Origin: Chondrosia reniformis
Taxonomy: Eukaryota; Porifera; Demospongiae; Chondrillida; Chondrillidae
Reading direction: 5' to 3'
Length of the DNA: 64,000 nucleotides
Assembly (NCBI GenBank): GCA_947172415.1
Contig: OX359190.1
Location: 4,154,001-4,218,000, forward strand
Under the pieces are notes generated by a model that had not been told where the DNA came from, ran no database searches, and was given only the letters and a program-made list of their open reading frames with translations. Of this stretch, positions 23,384-35,025 are shown one piece after another (the first letter of the stretch is position 1; every line of letters begins with the position of its first letter). Position numbers and translations under genes: made by a program.

Positions 23384-23854
23384 CGGTACATCTCATAAAG
23401 AGTAAACCTTCAACAGGCGTAGGCAGCCCATGCTGTCTACCGTCGTAATTCCGTAGGACGCTTCACTACGCCCGTAGGTAAGCCGTCACAAGACCCGCAC
23501 GTTAAGCAATCTATGCCCCTTACTTAAAACTATGGATATGTCGAACGACTCCTTTGCTAATAAAAACATATTTAATACCAACTTGTTGCACTTAGGTTTT
23601 CCATTGAATCAAGGTGTTTTATAGTTGTTATTAAGGTTGGCGCAAACTTAATAATGCGGAGCCCTTGTCAAGTGTTAATCGTAAGTAATATAAGTTCTTT
23701 TTCCTTCGGCTACAGTATTACTTTTTGAAAACGCCCGTAGCTTTATCCATAGATGATCCGTAGTTAAAGCTACGCCCGTGCTATACCCCATCCGTACGCC
23801 CTCCGTGTGAAGTTGTACGCCCATTGAAAGTTTACTTTCTTATGAGATGTACCG
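23384..23854. mobile_element. MITE with TA target site (mariner-like)
   Basis: 471 bp with imperfect inverted repeats of about 38 bases: CGGTACATCTCATAAAGAGT at the left against the complement of CGGTACATCTCATAAGAAAG at the right, each continuing into a shared GTAAAC...TTCAA...GGCGTA block. TA flanks both ends. The interior has several cgcccgtag blocks and no reading frame. Confidence 0.75.
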
Positions 23855-23859
23855 TAAAC

Positions 23860-24699
23860 TTGTAAAGCATTCAAAGAGTGCTTCTACTTGGTATTTGATT
23901 CTCTCACATTAGCTGTGTATATGCACTATATTGACCATTTAGTGATACATAAATGTTGGGGTACTTTTCTTCCAAAAATACCAAGTAAAGAAGATAAGTT
24001 ACCAAAGTTTAGACGGTTGACTATATAAATGAATTTCTTTTGCATCGATATAGGGACATTTCTGCCTCAAGCTTAACGGAAACGTACACAAATATGCTTT
24101 ATCTAACCTTTGTTACAACTCGTTTATTCCGTAGCTCCTTTTCATAGGAGAGTGTCGACTTGTCATAGCCATTCTCGAAAAGATGATTTTCTTTTAAAAC
24201 AACGGGGTGACGTTTTTCCAACGTGACAAGATAAATTAATATATATGTACGGAGCGACATATGAGAGTGTTGGTGACGCAATAGAGAAACATCACCCTAC
24301 ATCAACAGATTGCATAATCGTAGCCTTGCATTTTTCATTATATCTTAATTATTTTGCAACCTTAATTAAACAAAACTTGCCCAGAGGTGTGTCATACATA
24401 TGTACCATGATATATGTCGGTTTCACAGTTATCTGACCAATTGATAATTTTATCAATATAACGCTTGGTTTCAATATAAATTTCCTATAGCTTTTCCATA
24501 GTCCTATGGCATTTTATATGCAGACTTTGTCCTCCGTTTTCTACCAAACGGAGACCTAAATAAAAAATCCCTTAATTTATAATGAGTTTTATACCCTAAA
24601 CTTTATGATACTATGCCCATTCTGTTGCTAGGACCTTTCCTGGAGCCATATGCATTATTTATATTAATTATATTATTAATATATATTAGAATGGCTTAG
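23860..24699. other. No gene seen
   Basis: AT-rich DNA with short open frames only. I recognise no domain, RNA gene or element end in it. Confidence 0.5.
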
Positions 24700-24955
24700 T
24701 ATATTGTAACTTGTACTGTATATAATACGGGTTAATACGCTATTAGAACATTTAATTTATATGGTGATGTATATCTAATGCGGGTTCAGACGGAACTATT
24801 ATTACACATTATTTATACGTCTATACATCATTTTTGCCAAGGGCGGCTGGAAGCTGAAGCTTTTCTATGTGTTCAGGACACTTAAGCGTCCACAATCGTT
24901 TGGATTACACCTAGATAGCCATATTGAAGCCCAACAAAATGGCCAAGAACTTTCA
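24700..24955. repeat. Dispersed repeat, copy 2 of 2
   Basis: Diverged relative of 11556-11830: shares the ataatacgggttaatacgc block, the attatttatacgtctataca block and ggacacttaagcgtcc followed by caatcgttt. Noncoding. Confidence 0.6.
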
Positions 24956-25161
24956 CTTAGAAGCGCAATGAAAAAGACAAGTGAGTTTGGTCAATATCTA
25001 TGAATCCCTCCTTTGAGTTAAGTAAATACTGAAATACTGCAAGTGTCTAGGCCTATGTCAGTCTAGAAAGACGTGTGTAACCTCTGTCAGTTAATTTCAT
25101 GTGACATAAAAAGTCCTGTAATGGATTGGTCTCCTGCTCATGAATTAGACTCGGTTAGACA

Positions 25162-25759
25162 TTAACCCTTTATGCGTGAGTGACGCATATTTGCGTCAGA
25201 TAATTAGGTATCTTCAATAGCGAGTGCCGTATATTTACGTCAAAGATACCATGGGCGTTTTGTAGTGTGACCAAAATGTCGGCGATACAAAGACTAAAGA
25301 TGGTGGTTTATTTGTGCGCCTTATTCTGCTTGCCACGCTTCACTTGACGGTTTGGTGAACAATTTGTTTGAGGTTACAACGCTTCTCCAATGTTCTAGAG
25401 CTTTGAAAAGATTACATTAAGAAATACCATTACAAAAGGATAACCAGGGTTCTTCCTGTTTGAATTTGATTCCGTAGATAGTCAGAGAAGCTTCTTACCC
25501 AAAGGAATTTAGAAAGCATAGCCATGCTTACCTTCTTCACTAGAAGAGAAAATATCTCGAAACTTAGAGCATCTCAGAAGCCAATAGAGCAACAGAATAC
25601 ATCTAAAATTGGCATCAAAGTTTTACCGTCATAATGAGTTGTCATATTTCTGTCGAGGTGACGAATTTTCATTCCTGCCTAATGGTGTCCTCGTGACAAT
25701 GAAATATTGCTTCTGGCGATTACTACGCCCATGTAATTATCTCACACATAAAAGGTAAA
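25162..25759. mobile_element. piggyBac-like MITE
   Basis: The left end is TTAACCCTTTATGCGTGAGT, the classic piggyBac TTAA plus CCCTTT terminus. The right end near 25741-25759 is a degraded complement (tcacacataaaaggtaaa). The interior holds gacgcatatttgcgtca and no transposase frame. The right TTAA has decayed, so the right border is approximate. Confidence 0.55.
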
Positions 25760-26034
25760 ACAACCTAATTGTCTTGACTATCTTTTAAAATTTAATATAC
25801 CATAATTTGGGAAATTTTCATTGTTTAAAATATTTTCGTATTTCACCCAAACCACTCATTCAATAGTTTGTGCCTATCAAGAAGTGTATGAGATTAGGTT
25901 CAGACCATGAAAATATTTCATCGTGAAAATTGTCCACACAAACTTGAGCCTTTTTCCGAATCAGGTTAATGCATGAATAATAATTAATTATATTAACAAT
26001 ACATATATATATATATGTTTAGAGCTAGTGAAAA

Positions 26035-26099
26035 CAAGTTTTTCGAGAAAAAAAAACTCGTGGGGTGCCAGGCACCCCTAAGTAAACTTGAACTACTTG
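26035..26099. repeat. Mini palindromic element, copy 3
   Basis: The right end AACTTGAACTACTTG and the perfect core palindrome GGGGTGCCAGGCACCCC (26062-26078) match the family. The left arm is degraded (CAAGTTTTTCGAG). Orientation is opposite to copies 1, 2 and 4, since the actcg/poly-A block precedes the core. Confidence 0.65.
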
Positions 26100-27639
26100 G
26101 CTGGTCTTCATAGATATCCGATTAACCGATTTCCGATCAACTCTTGTTGGCCGTCAATTTTTCAAGGCCATATCTCATAGAAGACGTTTTTGTGCAAGCT
26201 TTACGTTACATAGTATTAGTAAGGGTGGTTTTTAAGTCCATTTCGTTCATTCAATGTTCTACGCTAAGGAAGAGAAAGCTAATTTTAAGCTAGAAAACGA
26301 AAGCTAGCCGAACGTCCGCCATTTTTTGACAGATATATATGTATATATATATATAAGATGACCAACAGGAATCCATATATTAACATAATTTCTGAAAACA
26401 ATAAAGGGGCGCCTGTAGCACCCCAAAAATGTTCCCTCCTTTCGATACATTTATTGAATAAAATGTCTAAAGGAAAAAATGTTGGGTGGGGGTGGTGGGG
26501 TTAATGCTGGGTTGGGGGAGTCGAATGGTGTTGTCTTCAAACAAGATCAAATCGTCCTATAATATATTTAAATAGAATACGGGACCTAAACGATATTTAC
26601 ATAACCATAACCGTATACCAATACTATGGAAACTACAGTAACACTCAACCGGTTTACAGGCTTACCCCAGCTAGGGTATATGGACAAATTTCTTACGGTG
26701 TCCAATATGGACGGTTACGGGAAAGAATGCTCTTTTTGTGCGCTGATTAAGGCTTTTCCATTATAGAACACAAGTAGAGAAGAAGAAATCATGAGCCTCT
26801 GCCACGCTACGAATATGACCTTCTTGCGTTCCAAAGAATTACACGTGTTATACACTTCCTTTTGTTAAAATCTTTATCAATTAATAAAATAACCTTGATA
26901 ATCACTTTGTTATCATGTCTATTTTGTTTAGTTTATGTGCGATTATGGGTTGTATAGTTTGCATGTCACTAAAACAGAGCCGAGTAAGTCCGCCAATCTT
27001 TATTGAAAGGTATATCGTACAAGCAATGGAACTCACTACTTTCATGGTATCCATTGTCACATTCATAAGCATCTGAAATTTTATTAAACAGCTAGAATCA
27101 TGTCCAACAGCCGAATTTTGCTATTTATAACGGCTGAAATTTCAGTGAGCATTTAGCGGTGCCAATAATATCGATATCACTATAACAGGTTTTTCAACAT
27201 TACAGCTATCTATAACTAACTCCCTTCATGGACACCAAACATCATCTCTAGTTATTTTATTGATTATCTTTTACTATGCACCAATGGTTATATACATAAG
27301 TAGGAGACCTCCTATATTATATACGCGCTGCTTATATGCATTAACTTACAATTATGTAAAAATTATTTGGCCTTTGATCGCCGTCTCTAAACTAACAGCA
27401 GTGTACAATCCATACACTACTCCATGTTGAGAATCAGTGAACACAAAGACGTAGGGTGCTACACTGTAGAGGGAGTGAAACACATTATCAAATCAAGTTA
27501 AAATATAAGAGGCAGGCCAGAACTCGAGCTACTTGCTCATATTTCAGTATTGAGGCATCAAGCGTACGATTCACTGGTTCCAATTCATCGTTCGAAATCC
27601 GTAAGTCTTGAAAAACCTTGTACACAGATTTTACGTTGG

Positions 27640-27699
27640 TTTTCATCAGTTTAGTTTTCATCAGTTCAGTTTTCATCAGTGCAGCTTTCATCAGTGGCG
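27640..27699. repeat. 15-bp tandem repeat, four copies
   Basis: Four units of ttttcatcagtttag with small changes. The minus strand reads MKTEL-type pentapeptides, which is a repeat artefact and not evidence of a protein. Confidence 0.85.
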
Positions 27700-28284
27700 C
27701 AAGTGAAGAGAAAGCTAATTAAAGCTTAGAACAGTATGCCGAAGTTAGCCTAAGTGTTGGGCATTTCGTCTACAAATAATTGAAGATAGAAGCCATATCA
27801 AAACTTCATTTGCAATTCAAGGATTTTACAGTGCCTCCAAATATAGACTTTTCTGTCAGTCTCATAGTCTTAGAGCTCATGACTTCCCTCTACTAAAGTC
27901 TTACATTACATTTAGGCTGTAAGTTTACTTCTGGCTTAAATTAGATTTCTGTGTTTACAAACATGACAGTGTTTGTTTATAAACTGTTTATAATAAACCC
28001 TGTTATGTTCGTATCAAATATTGATACTAATGTTAATCAGTAATAAGGAAGCATACGGCAAAGACGGCATTACGTACAGCACTGCATGCCAAATGAATAC
28101 ACTAGTCTTTTGTGCTCTAAAGGCCTTCTTTAGATTTTTAGCCACATTACCTGAAGTTCATAACTATGGCCAGTGCCGTACACAATTATTTTGCCTTTGT
28201 TTACGACAAATAACATCTATGCATAGAGATACCTTTGCTATAACGTTTAATATACTTTTTCAAATAATAAAATCAATGCACAAG

Positions 28285-28650
28285 GGTTGGTCATAAGTCT
28301 GTAGTAGCGTGGCGAAGTAATCCCTCCATCTCTTTCTCACCTTTTCCTCCACACATATCACTTGACCGTCATTATCACATACTCTTCCCACTTCTGGTCT
28401 TCCCTTCACACTCCTTCTTACCCTTGCCCAAAATCTCCTTTGGTTCTGACTGAAGTCATTTTGGAGTGATTCACCAAGCTTGACCCATTCTTCATTATTG
28501 GCCTTCCTCACAGCATATCTCGCTTCCCTCTTTGATCTAAGGTACTCATCTCTTGATTCTGATGTCTGCACTTGGATCGACCTCTTATACTCTCCTTTCT
28601 TCTTCCTCACAGCATCTTCAACATCACCTTTCCAGCACTGGAGATCATGC
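28285..28650 (-). pseudogene. RTE-like LINE fragment
   Basis: The minus strand codes about 115 residues matching the region between endonuclease and reverse transcriptase of the larger LINE at 30512-33313. Both have NEEWVxLGxSLQN and NQRRFWxRV, then DNGQV and RWxDYFAxLLQ. Truncated on both sides with no RT left. Sequence divergence shows it belongs to a different subfamily or an older copy. Confidence 0.85.
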
Positions 28651-28769
28651 TGTCAGAGTTATTCATTCATTCAATAAACAAGGGCAAATATTACAATGAC
28701 AGTGATAAAGATGATGGTACTGTAAGGATGAGACAGTGACATTTCATCATAGATTATCTATTGTTTAAT

Positions 28770-28955
28770 AAAGGCATAATTCCTTTGGAGACGTTGCCTT
28801 GCTATACTAAGGACGGCTGGTACCAATGTTTCATAGCTAGGTAAATGAAATGAGAATCTTACCCCTTTGTGTGAAACTCTTCGGATATGATCTAGGGATG
28901 AAAAATACCCAGTGTCCACCTCCCACACCCTTACAGTACCATCATCTGAACCTAC
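28770..28955 (-). pseudogene. WD40-repeat fragment
   Basis: The minus strand encodes VGSDDGTVRVWEVDTG, a typical WD40 blade, preceded by a possible acceptor (tttctgtag). The open frame continues about 45 residues without a second blade. Only one blade is visible, so this is an exon relic of a WD40 protein of unknown identity. Eighteen bases of it also occur in inverted orientation at 28710-28727. Confidence 0.5.
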
Positions 28956-29413
28956 AGAAATGTACACTTAGCTGTCTGTCTGTGAATGTTGACACCACGT
29001 TTCAGCTGCACATCTATCCATTTGAAAGAGTTGTTTTCCTCCTACTTTCTAAAACTCCTAAGACTCATCTTAAAATTAATACTTTCGCTAGTGGAACATG
29101 TCAACACTTCCACAAATTTGCAAAAAACTCTAACACTGTTTTTTATTTTATTCTATTTTACTTAAGAAACATCGTATCGTTAAACAAATTATATAGAATT
29201 GAAGCGCTATTCTTTCTTAATATTTTGTTACAACAGCGTCACGAATGCAGGCTTAGAGGAGAAGGTAGGCGGCCATAAGTGATAGGTGCCAAATTGGCAA
29301 AAATGTTTTACCAGACAGTGGAAAATACGAAAATAGAATAAATGGTGACACCAATCTACGATGGATAATGATATCTAACGATTGTATGTATACTGCTTTT
29401 AAATTCCCTTTTA

Positions 29414-29600
29414 ACGTAGTATAATCAAAGAAGAATAGAACGTTTTGGTCAGGTAGGCCTTAATTCCTCAGCTATTATTAACGTAGCATAATCAAAGAAG
29501 AATAGAACGTCTCGGTCACGTAGGCCTTAATTCCTCAGCTATTATTAACTTAGTATAATCAAAAGGAAATAGAACGTTTCGGTTACGTAAGCCTTTATTG
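29414..29600. repeat. 67-bp tandem repeat, about 2.8 copies
   Basis: Direct units starting at 29414, 29481 and 29548 share agtataatcaaag, aatagaacgt and gtaggccttaattcctcagc. The third unit has diverged more. Noncoding. Confidence 0.9.
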
Positions 29601-30250
29601 GCCTTCCTTTGTGGTTGGCATTCCTCCGCTATTCTATATGAATTGCTCATAAGTTTTCACAATTGATTATTTCACATAGATAACGACTAGGGATGATTCG
29701 TGACGTTTCAGTGTTGGTGCTCTGCTTCACGCGTAGATCACATGCTAAAGACACTTCCGCCTGAAATGTGACACTTCTGTAGGCGCTAATTTGATGATTT
29801 ATAAAAATCGGAAATTCGCAGACATGTTCCACATGCGTTAATCCAACTTCTACTTAGGAGGACTTCTACTTAGGAAAAGAACAATGAATATAGATTGGTA
29901 GATATAGAGTGTAGAGAATAGAGAGTGGCTTTTATAAATGACTTGATACATCGAATAGCCATTCAAGAAGGATACTATAAAGGATATCATATGATTCTCA
30001 TATATCACTTTGAACGTTACCAATTCATTCGGCGATTAACCGAAGTATTAGGCGTCATGGTATGATAAATGGAGCAGATTCAAGTCCAATTCCTATAGAT
30101 TATCTATGATATATATAATAATATAGAGGGATTGAGGTGGTTACGCTTCCGGTTGTATAGAATAAGCTATATAGCATATGCAATGATGCCAAGCTTCTCA
30201 AACTGTCGATCGAGAGGCCACTTTGCTAGGTATTGTATTATATCGATATA
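29601..30250. other. No gene seen
   Basis: No recognisable coding, RNA or element feature. A short cysteine-poor open frame on the minus strand has no similarity I know. Confidence 0.5.
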
Positions 30251-30511
30251 TACGGTACAAATTATTAAAACCTGAACGTTCGACGGGCGTGGAACGTATT
30301 AGAAAACAGGTCGTGAACGTGTACGGGAACGGGACGGGTTTAGGCTAAACCTGGCCATTTCGAGGTAGGAATGTGAGGTGTTATCATCATCATCATTCAA
30401 TAATGGCAAAATCTCCTATGCAGGAGGTAGCCTGATATACATAGGGTTGTAGCATTGTGTGTCTAAAGCATTCATGTTCCTTAGTCAATATGTTAACTAT
30501 AAATGAGTCAT

Positions 30512-32701
30512 TTATTTAAAATTATCTGTCCACCGCTTCTTTGGTCTTCCTCTAGGTCTCTTTCCTGTCATTTCTTCTTCATACACTTGCTTCACCAATC
30601 GGTCTATATTCATTTCCTCCATCTTCACCTTCCATCTTCTTTGCTTCTCCTTCACCATATCTACTACTGCTTCCTGTCCAAGTGATCTCCTCACATCTTA
30701 ATTTCTAACTCTGTCCAGCCTTGACACACCTTCCACTCTCCTTAAAAACATCATTTCAGATGCCTGTAAATTGCTTTCATGTCTTCTCTGCATGGTCCAG
30801 GTCTCGCAGCCATAGATGAGGGTGGGCACCACCATTGCATTGAATACCCTCAACTTAGTTTTCTTCAGTAACTCTCTTCTTTCAAGCACCTCCTTCCTCA
30901 TAGCACCTACCACCTTTGCTGCTGCCCCCACGCGCTGTTCAATTTCTTCATCACATAACCCATCTGAACTGACCATTACTCCTAGGTACTTCAGCTTCTT
31001 GACAGTTTCAATGTCTTCACCTTCTATGTTCAGGTTACAATCCTCTTCTGTCCTACTCACCATCATCACCTTTGTCTTCCCCAGGTGCATCTTCATTCCC
31101 CACTTATCCATCACTTTCTTCATCTCACCCAAGTTTGTCTGCATATCTTCCTCCTTCTCCGTCACCATCACTATATCATCCGCAAAAAGTATCAGCTGCA
31201 CGTTGGTAGTTGTTAGCTGAACCCCACCCTGTAACTTCTCCTTTGTTTCTCTCATTATTCCATCCATAAACACATTAAACAGCCATGGCGACATCACACA
31301 CCCCTGCCTCACTCCTTGGGTAATGGGGAACCACCCAGACACTTTCCCACTAGTACGCACACATGCTTGGCTCCCTAGGTACATGGACTGAATGGCTCTC
31401 AATAGGCCTTCCTGAATTCCATAACTTTCCAGCACCTGCCATAGCCTATCTCTACTGACCTTATCATATGCCCTCTCCAGATCTATGCATGCTATTACCA
31501 TCTGCTTGTTCTTCTCCAACACTTTCTCACTTAGCTGCCTAATTGTAAAGATCTGATCTCCACAACCTCTTCCTTGCCTAAAACCTCCCTGCACCTCCAT
31601 CACCTCACCTTCAGTTTTCCTTCTCACCCGACTGTCCAAGATCCGTGCATACACCTTGCTAGGTATGCTCAGGAGGCTTATCCCTCTGTAGTTGCTGCAC
31701 AGCGTCTTGCTACCCTTCTTATGTAATGGTACAATAACAGCTTTCCTCCAATCCTTTACCACCTCTCCCTTTGTCCATGCTAACTTTATAACCCTGTGCA
31801 ACCACTCAGCTACCACCATGCCTCCTGCTTTCAACATTTCTGCATCAATTCCACATATACCTGGGGCCTTTCCACTCTTCAGCTTTGCTATAGCTTCTAC
31901 AACTTCCTCAATATCAATGCTGTCCTCTTCATGTGTTGGGCCAGTTCTTACATCCTTATTACCCTCCTCTTCCTTCTGAGCTCCCTGTAATAACCCTGCA
32001 AAGTAGTCCTTCCATCTCTCCATGACCCCTTCTTCATCTTCAATCACTTGACCATTATCATCACAAATCTTTTGAACCTCCTCACTGCCTCTCTTAGGTG
32101 CCTTCACTCTACTCCAGAATCTGCGTTGGTTGTTTTGGAAATTATTTTGCAGAGACCTACCGAGCTCCACCCATTCCTCATTCTGTGCAATTCTCACTAC
32201 TCTCTTAGCTTCCTTCTTTGCCCTGTGGTACTCATCCTTAGCTTCTTGAGTATTTCTCTGCAACCACTTCAAGTATGCCGCCTTCTTCTTCTTTACTGCT
32301 TCCTTCACCTCATCATTCCACCATCTCATTCTCTTCCTCTGCCCCTTCTGTTGTCTCACACCACACACTTCCACAGCTGCACTCAATACTCCTTCCTTAA
32401 ACTTTGCCCATACCTCTTCCATACTCTCCTCTCTGTGTCCAGTGGTGTTCATTTTCTGTTGCAACCTTAACTTGAACTCCAACCTTACCCTCTTATCCTT
32501 CAGCCTGTCGGTTCTAATCCTCACATTCTTGCTCACTGCTCTGCTTCTCTCTACCATGCTATTTTCACTCATCTTCAACAAAACAAGATAGTGGTCACTT
32601 CCTATCTCTGAACCTCTCACCACTTTTACCCTCGTTCGACTGTCCCTTCTTACCAGGAAGTAGTCTAGATGCTCTTCAGCCCTCTCCCTGGGCATACCCA
32701 T
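30512..32701 (-). pseudogene. LINE reverse transcriptase and C terminus
   Basis: A 667-codon frame (32701-30698), then 60 more codons in the same frame after a TAA at 30698-30700. It has the linker WVELGRSLQN, RT motifs KAPGICGIDAEMLK, NYRGISLLSIPSKV, GFRQGRGCGDQIF, IDLERAYDKV and QGVRQGCVMSPWLFN, and the catalytic FADD at about residue 503 (near 31179-31190). The C-terminal YGCETWTM and a tail ending GRPKKRWTDNF are typical of RTE/CFDP2-like proteins. It copies the element RNA into DNA at the nicked target. The single stop and two upstream frameshifts inactivate this copy. Confidence 0.9.
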
Positions 32702-33313
32702 GTATACTTATGTATCTCCTTATGTTGGTAAAGCGAATTTGCTACAAGCATCTCATTTACTGCACAGAACCTCAACAACTGCTCACCACCCTCATTTCTA
32801 ACTTCTTCACCATGCTTACCAATCACACTTCCCCAAGTTTCAGTCCCTGCCAACTCTTGCATTTAGGTCACCCATAACTATCAATGTCTCTTTCCTTCCA
32901 ACTTTCTCAATGACCTTCTGCAGTTCACTGTAGAAATGCTCCTTCACTTCACTTCTACTGTCGTTCGTTGGGGCATACACTTGCACAAAAGTTAACTGTT
33001 CTCTACAGACCTTTAGCTTCACCACCACTATCCTTTCACTCACACACTGCCAGCTCCTGACATGCCTACTCATCTTCTCCGACAGAAACACCGCTACGCT
33101 CGCTCTAGCTCTACCATCACTTACGCCCGAGAAAATCACGTAACAATCGTCTACACTTTTAGCACCGCTGCCCTTCCATTTCGCCTCACTAACCCCAAGG
33201 ACGCCAAGATCGTACCTCTTCATCTCTCCAATCAACTCCTGCTCTTTTCCTTTCAATGATCGTACATTCCATGTTCCTATCCTGTATAGATTTTCGCTCC
33301 GGCTGGTCGGCAT
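32665..33313 (-). pseudogene. LINE endonuclease (APE-like) region
   Basis: Starts MPTSRSENLYRIGTWNVRSL. It has the endonuclease motifs TWNVRSL, VSEAKWKG, VQVYAPTND and GDLNARVG, which would nick target DNA to prime reverse transcription. A frameshift just after DLNARVG (about 32840-32862) moves coding to the frame with ELAGTETWGSVIG and HKYTWVCPGRGLKSI. A second shift near 32665 then joins the RT frame at DYFLVRRDSRTRV. Product inactive as it stands. Confidence 0.85.
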
Positions 33314-33579
33314 CTCTGCTGGCAGGCTGTCCGATGACGATTTACCTAGCGCAGCTCCCGACGAGGTGTTAATAAAGCTGAAATGATTTCACAATTTGAC
33401 GCCCGAAGTGGACACAATTTTCGACATTCTCAGCAATTATCAACTATGTATCTATATGTTAGCATTTTGAGATGGGTTTGTTTTCGAGAACGGACGGGTA
33501 CGGAATGGGTATGGGTACGAATGACCGACGGCCATCAAACGTTCATGTTTCAATAATTTGTACCACACAAAGAACTGGA

Positions 33580-34370
33580 AGTGCGTAAATCGTTTATGTA
33601 CCTGTAGTAGTAGCCCTGCAAAGTTCTTTAATAAATACAGCATATCCCTTGTGTCAGCTGTCAGCTTATTTTTGTATACCTGAAGAAGCCCGAGAAGGGT
33701 GAAACGTTGTAGTGATTATTTTTGAAGTGAATTGATAAAAGACGTGTGTTAAAAGTCCTAATAATTTAATAACAGCATATCCCTAATAACATGTACATTT
33801 ACTAAACTGACTCCACTAGTTAACAGTAAGAGATAGTAAAGTAGGTCATCCCCTAAATACTGGCCATCCAATTGAGTGAAGCCAAGCCAGAGTGGTGGAG
33901 AGGGAAGAGAACTGGTATAGAAGAAGGATTAAGGAAGCCCTGAAGATCCAACAATGTCAGATGAGAATAAACTTAGAGCAAGGAATTGTATTAAGAAGTA
34001 GTTGGAAACCCTTTTTTTACGAATACTCCCTGCACATCTCCTTCCTCCGGAAATGATGTAACCGATGACATCACTGATGAGGTAATCGCAAATGGTGGGA
34101 AAGATGCCTATAAATGAAGACACCTTGTAGACCAACATCAGCCACTTAGAAGACCCCCAGGGTTGAAACGCTTGGCAGAAAGAAGAATCGAAAAAAATGT
34201 GTCTCTAGACGATCCCAAAGTCAAAAGATGAACCTTTACAAAGATAAGTTCGACACAGTTAGAAGAAATCCTTATTCTCTTTGAATAGGCCTGTGTGGCT
34301 AGGTAGGTTATCCATGCAGTTAATCATTTGTCTCTAGCCTGAACAATTTATCACAAACTTATTACTCCAA
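33580..34370. other. Penelope-like noncoding scraps, no gene
   Basis: Contains a hammerhead-like core (CTGAAGA ... GAAAC, 33680-33705) next to cccgagaaggg, a pattern common in Penelope-like long terminal segments. A second tgatgtaacc/gatgacatcac stretch lies near 34060. No reading frame of note. Confidence 0.4.
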
Positions 34371-34402
34371 CCTTTCGATACCTATACAGGGATCATCATC
34401 AG
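34371..34402 (-). ncRNA. Hammerhead-like ribozyme core (candidate)
   Basis: The minus strand reads CTGATGA, then a stem-forming stretch (GATCCC with GGTATC), then GAAAGG. This matches the CUGANGA ... GAAA conserved core of hammerhead ribozymes, which are known from the terminal segments of Penelope-like elements. It lies downstream of the Penelope endonuclease fragment on the same strand. Stems I and III were not convincingly identified, so catalytic capacity is unproven. Confidence 0.3.
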
Positions 34403-34542
34403 GGAATGAAAAAACTGTGTTGTGACATATATAGCTAGCAAAATGAAGCGTTAACCAGTTCAAACCAGATCAAAACAATTAAAACAATTACTTGTGTGTG
34501 GTTAATGATAAATAATAAGCAGTATAAGTAATTACTGGCTAT

Positions 34543-34860
34543 TTAACAGAGCCAGGTATACAGACGGAAGTGGACTGCGTTCCCTGTTAAGGGGTCTTGC
34601 TCCTTGTGGATGTACCAAGACTCCAGGTACCATCTTTGGTAAAGAGCCTGATAGGAGTCCAAAACCATGGCACTTGACCCATCTACCTCATGATCAGTCT
34701 TCATGGTGTGCTCAGCTACTGCCGACAAGTTTGAGTTACCTGTGAACACTGCTCGCTGGTGCTCCTTCAGTCGTGAGGCCAAGGACCTCTTGGACTGTCC
34801 AACATAGGAGCTATTGCAGTCCTTGCATGGGATTCTGTACTAAGATATTTGTGAGAACTA
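34543..34860 (-). pseudogene. Penelope-like GIY-YIG endonuclease fragment
   Basis: The minus strand codes CKDCNSSYVGQSKRSLASRL, then KEHQRAVFTGNSNLSAVAEH. This matches the Cys-bearing GIY-YIG endonuclease that forms the C terminus of Penelope-like polyproteins. The YVG element and the Arg in LASRLKEH are visible. The RT part is missing upstream, so this is a 3' fragment. Confidence 0.75.
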
Positions 34861-35025
34861 CGGAGAAAAAATGATGAAGTATACCTGACACTGTATTTCC
34901 TCAGCTATTAAGAAGACGAGGCAGGTACAATACGTTGCCTTCAATACAAGATTGTACCTCGCTCCCTGCGGATTCGACTGCCTGTGAACACCGCTGAAGG
35001 AAGTCGAACAGCCCACTGAGCAAGT

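Larger units (their letters stand above)
25760..28259. other. Gene-poor stretch with simple repeats
   Basis: Contains (ta)n tracts near 25990 and 26335, the mini palindromic element at 26035, a related hairpin (ggggcgcctgtagcacccc) at 26405 and a 15-bp tandem repeat at 27640. Otherwise I see no coding or RNA feature. Short open frames here have no recognisable content. Confidence 0.5.
30378..33330 (-). mobile_element. RTE-like non-LTR retrotransposon (LINE)
   Basis: Reads leftward. It has an APE-type endonuclease, reverse transcriptase and a short basic C terminus, and ends in a small trinucleotide tail (atcatcatcatc on the plus strand, 30382-30393), as is usual for RTE elements, which lack poly-A. 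The coding region is intact apart from a few lesions, so it is moderately young. The 5' boundary near 33330 is approximate, since the endonuclease starts close to the element's first residues. Confidence 0.8.
30254..33564. mobile_element. Inverted-repeat element split by a LINE
   Basis: 30254-30290 (GGTACAAATTATTAAAACCT, then GAACGTTCGACGG) faces its near-complement at 33528-33564. The inner parts also share acgggtacggg-like runs (30320-30345 and 33490-33520). The LINE lies between the halves. The simplest reading is a short fold-back or MITE-type element into which the LINE inserted. Target duplications were not resolved. Confidence 0.55.

Noticed and set aside
30816..32470. Plus-strand open frames over the LINE
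   Set aside because: Antisense shadows of the reverse transcriptase; Ser/Leu/Pro-rich composition and no domains.
34030..34130. Additional hammerhead match (CTGATGAGG...GAAAG) near 34074
   Set aside because: The intervening sequence forms no convincing stem II; probably chance.
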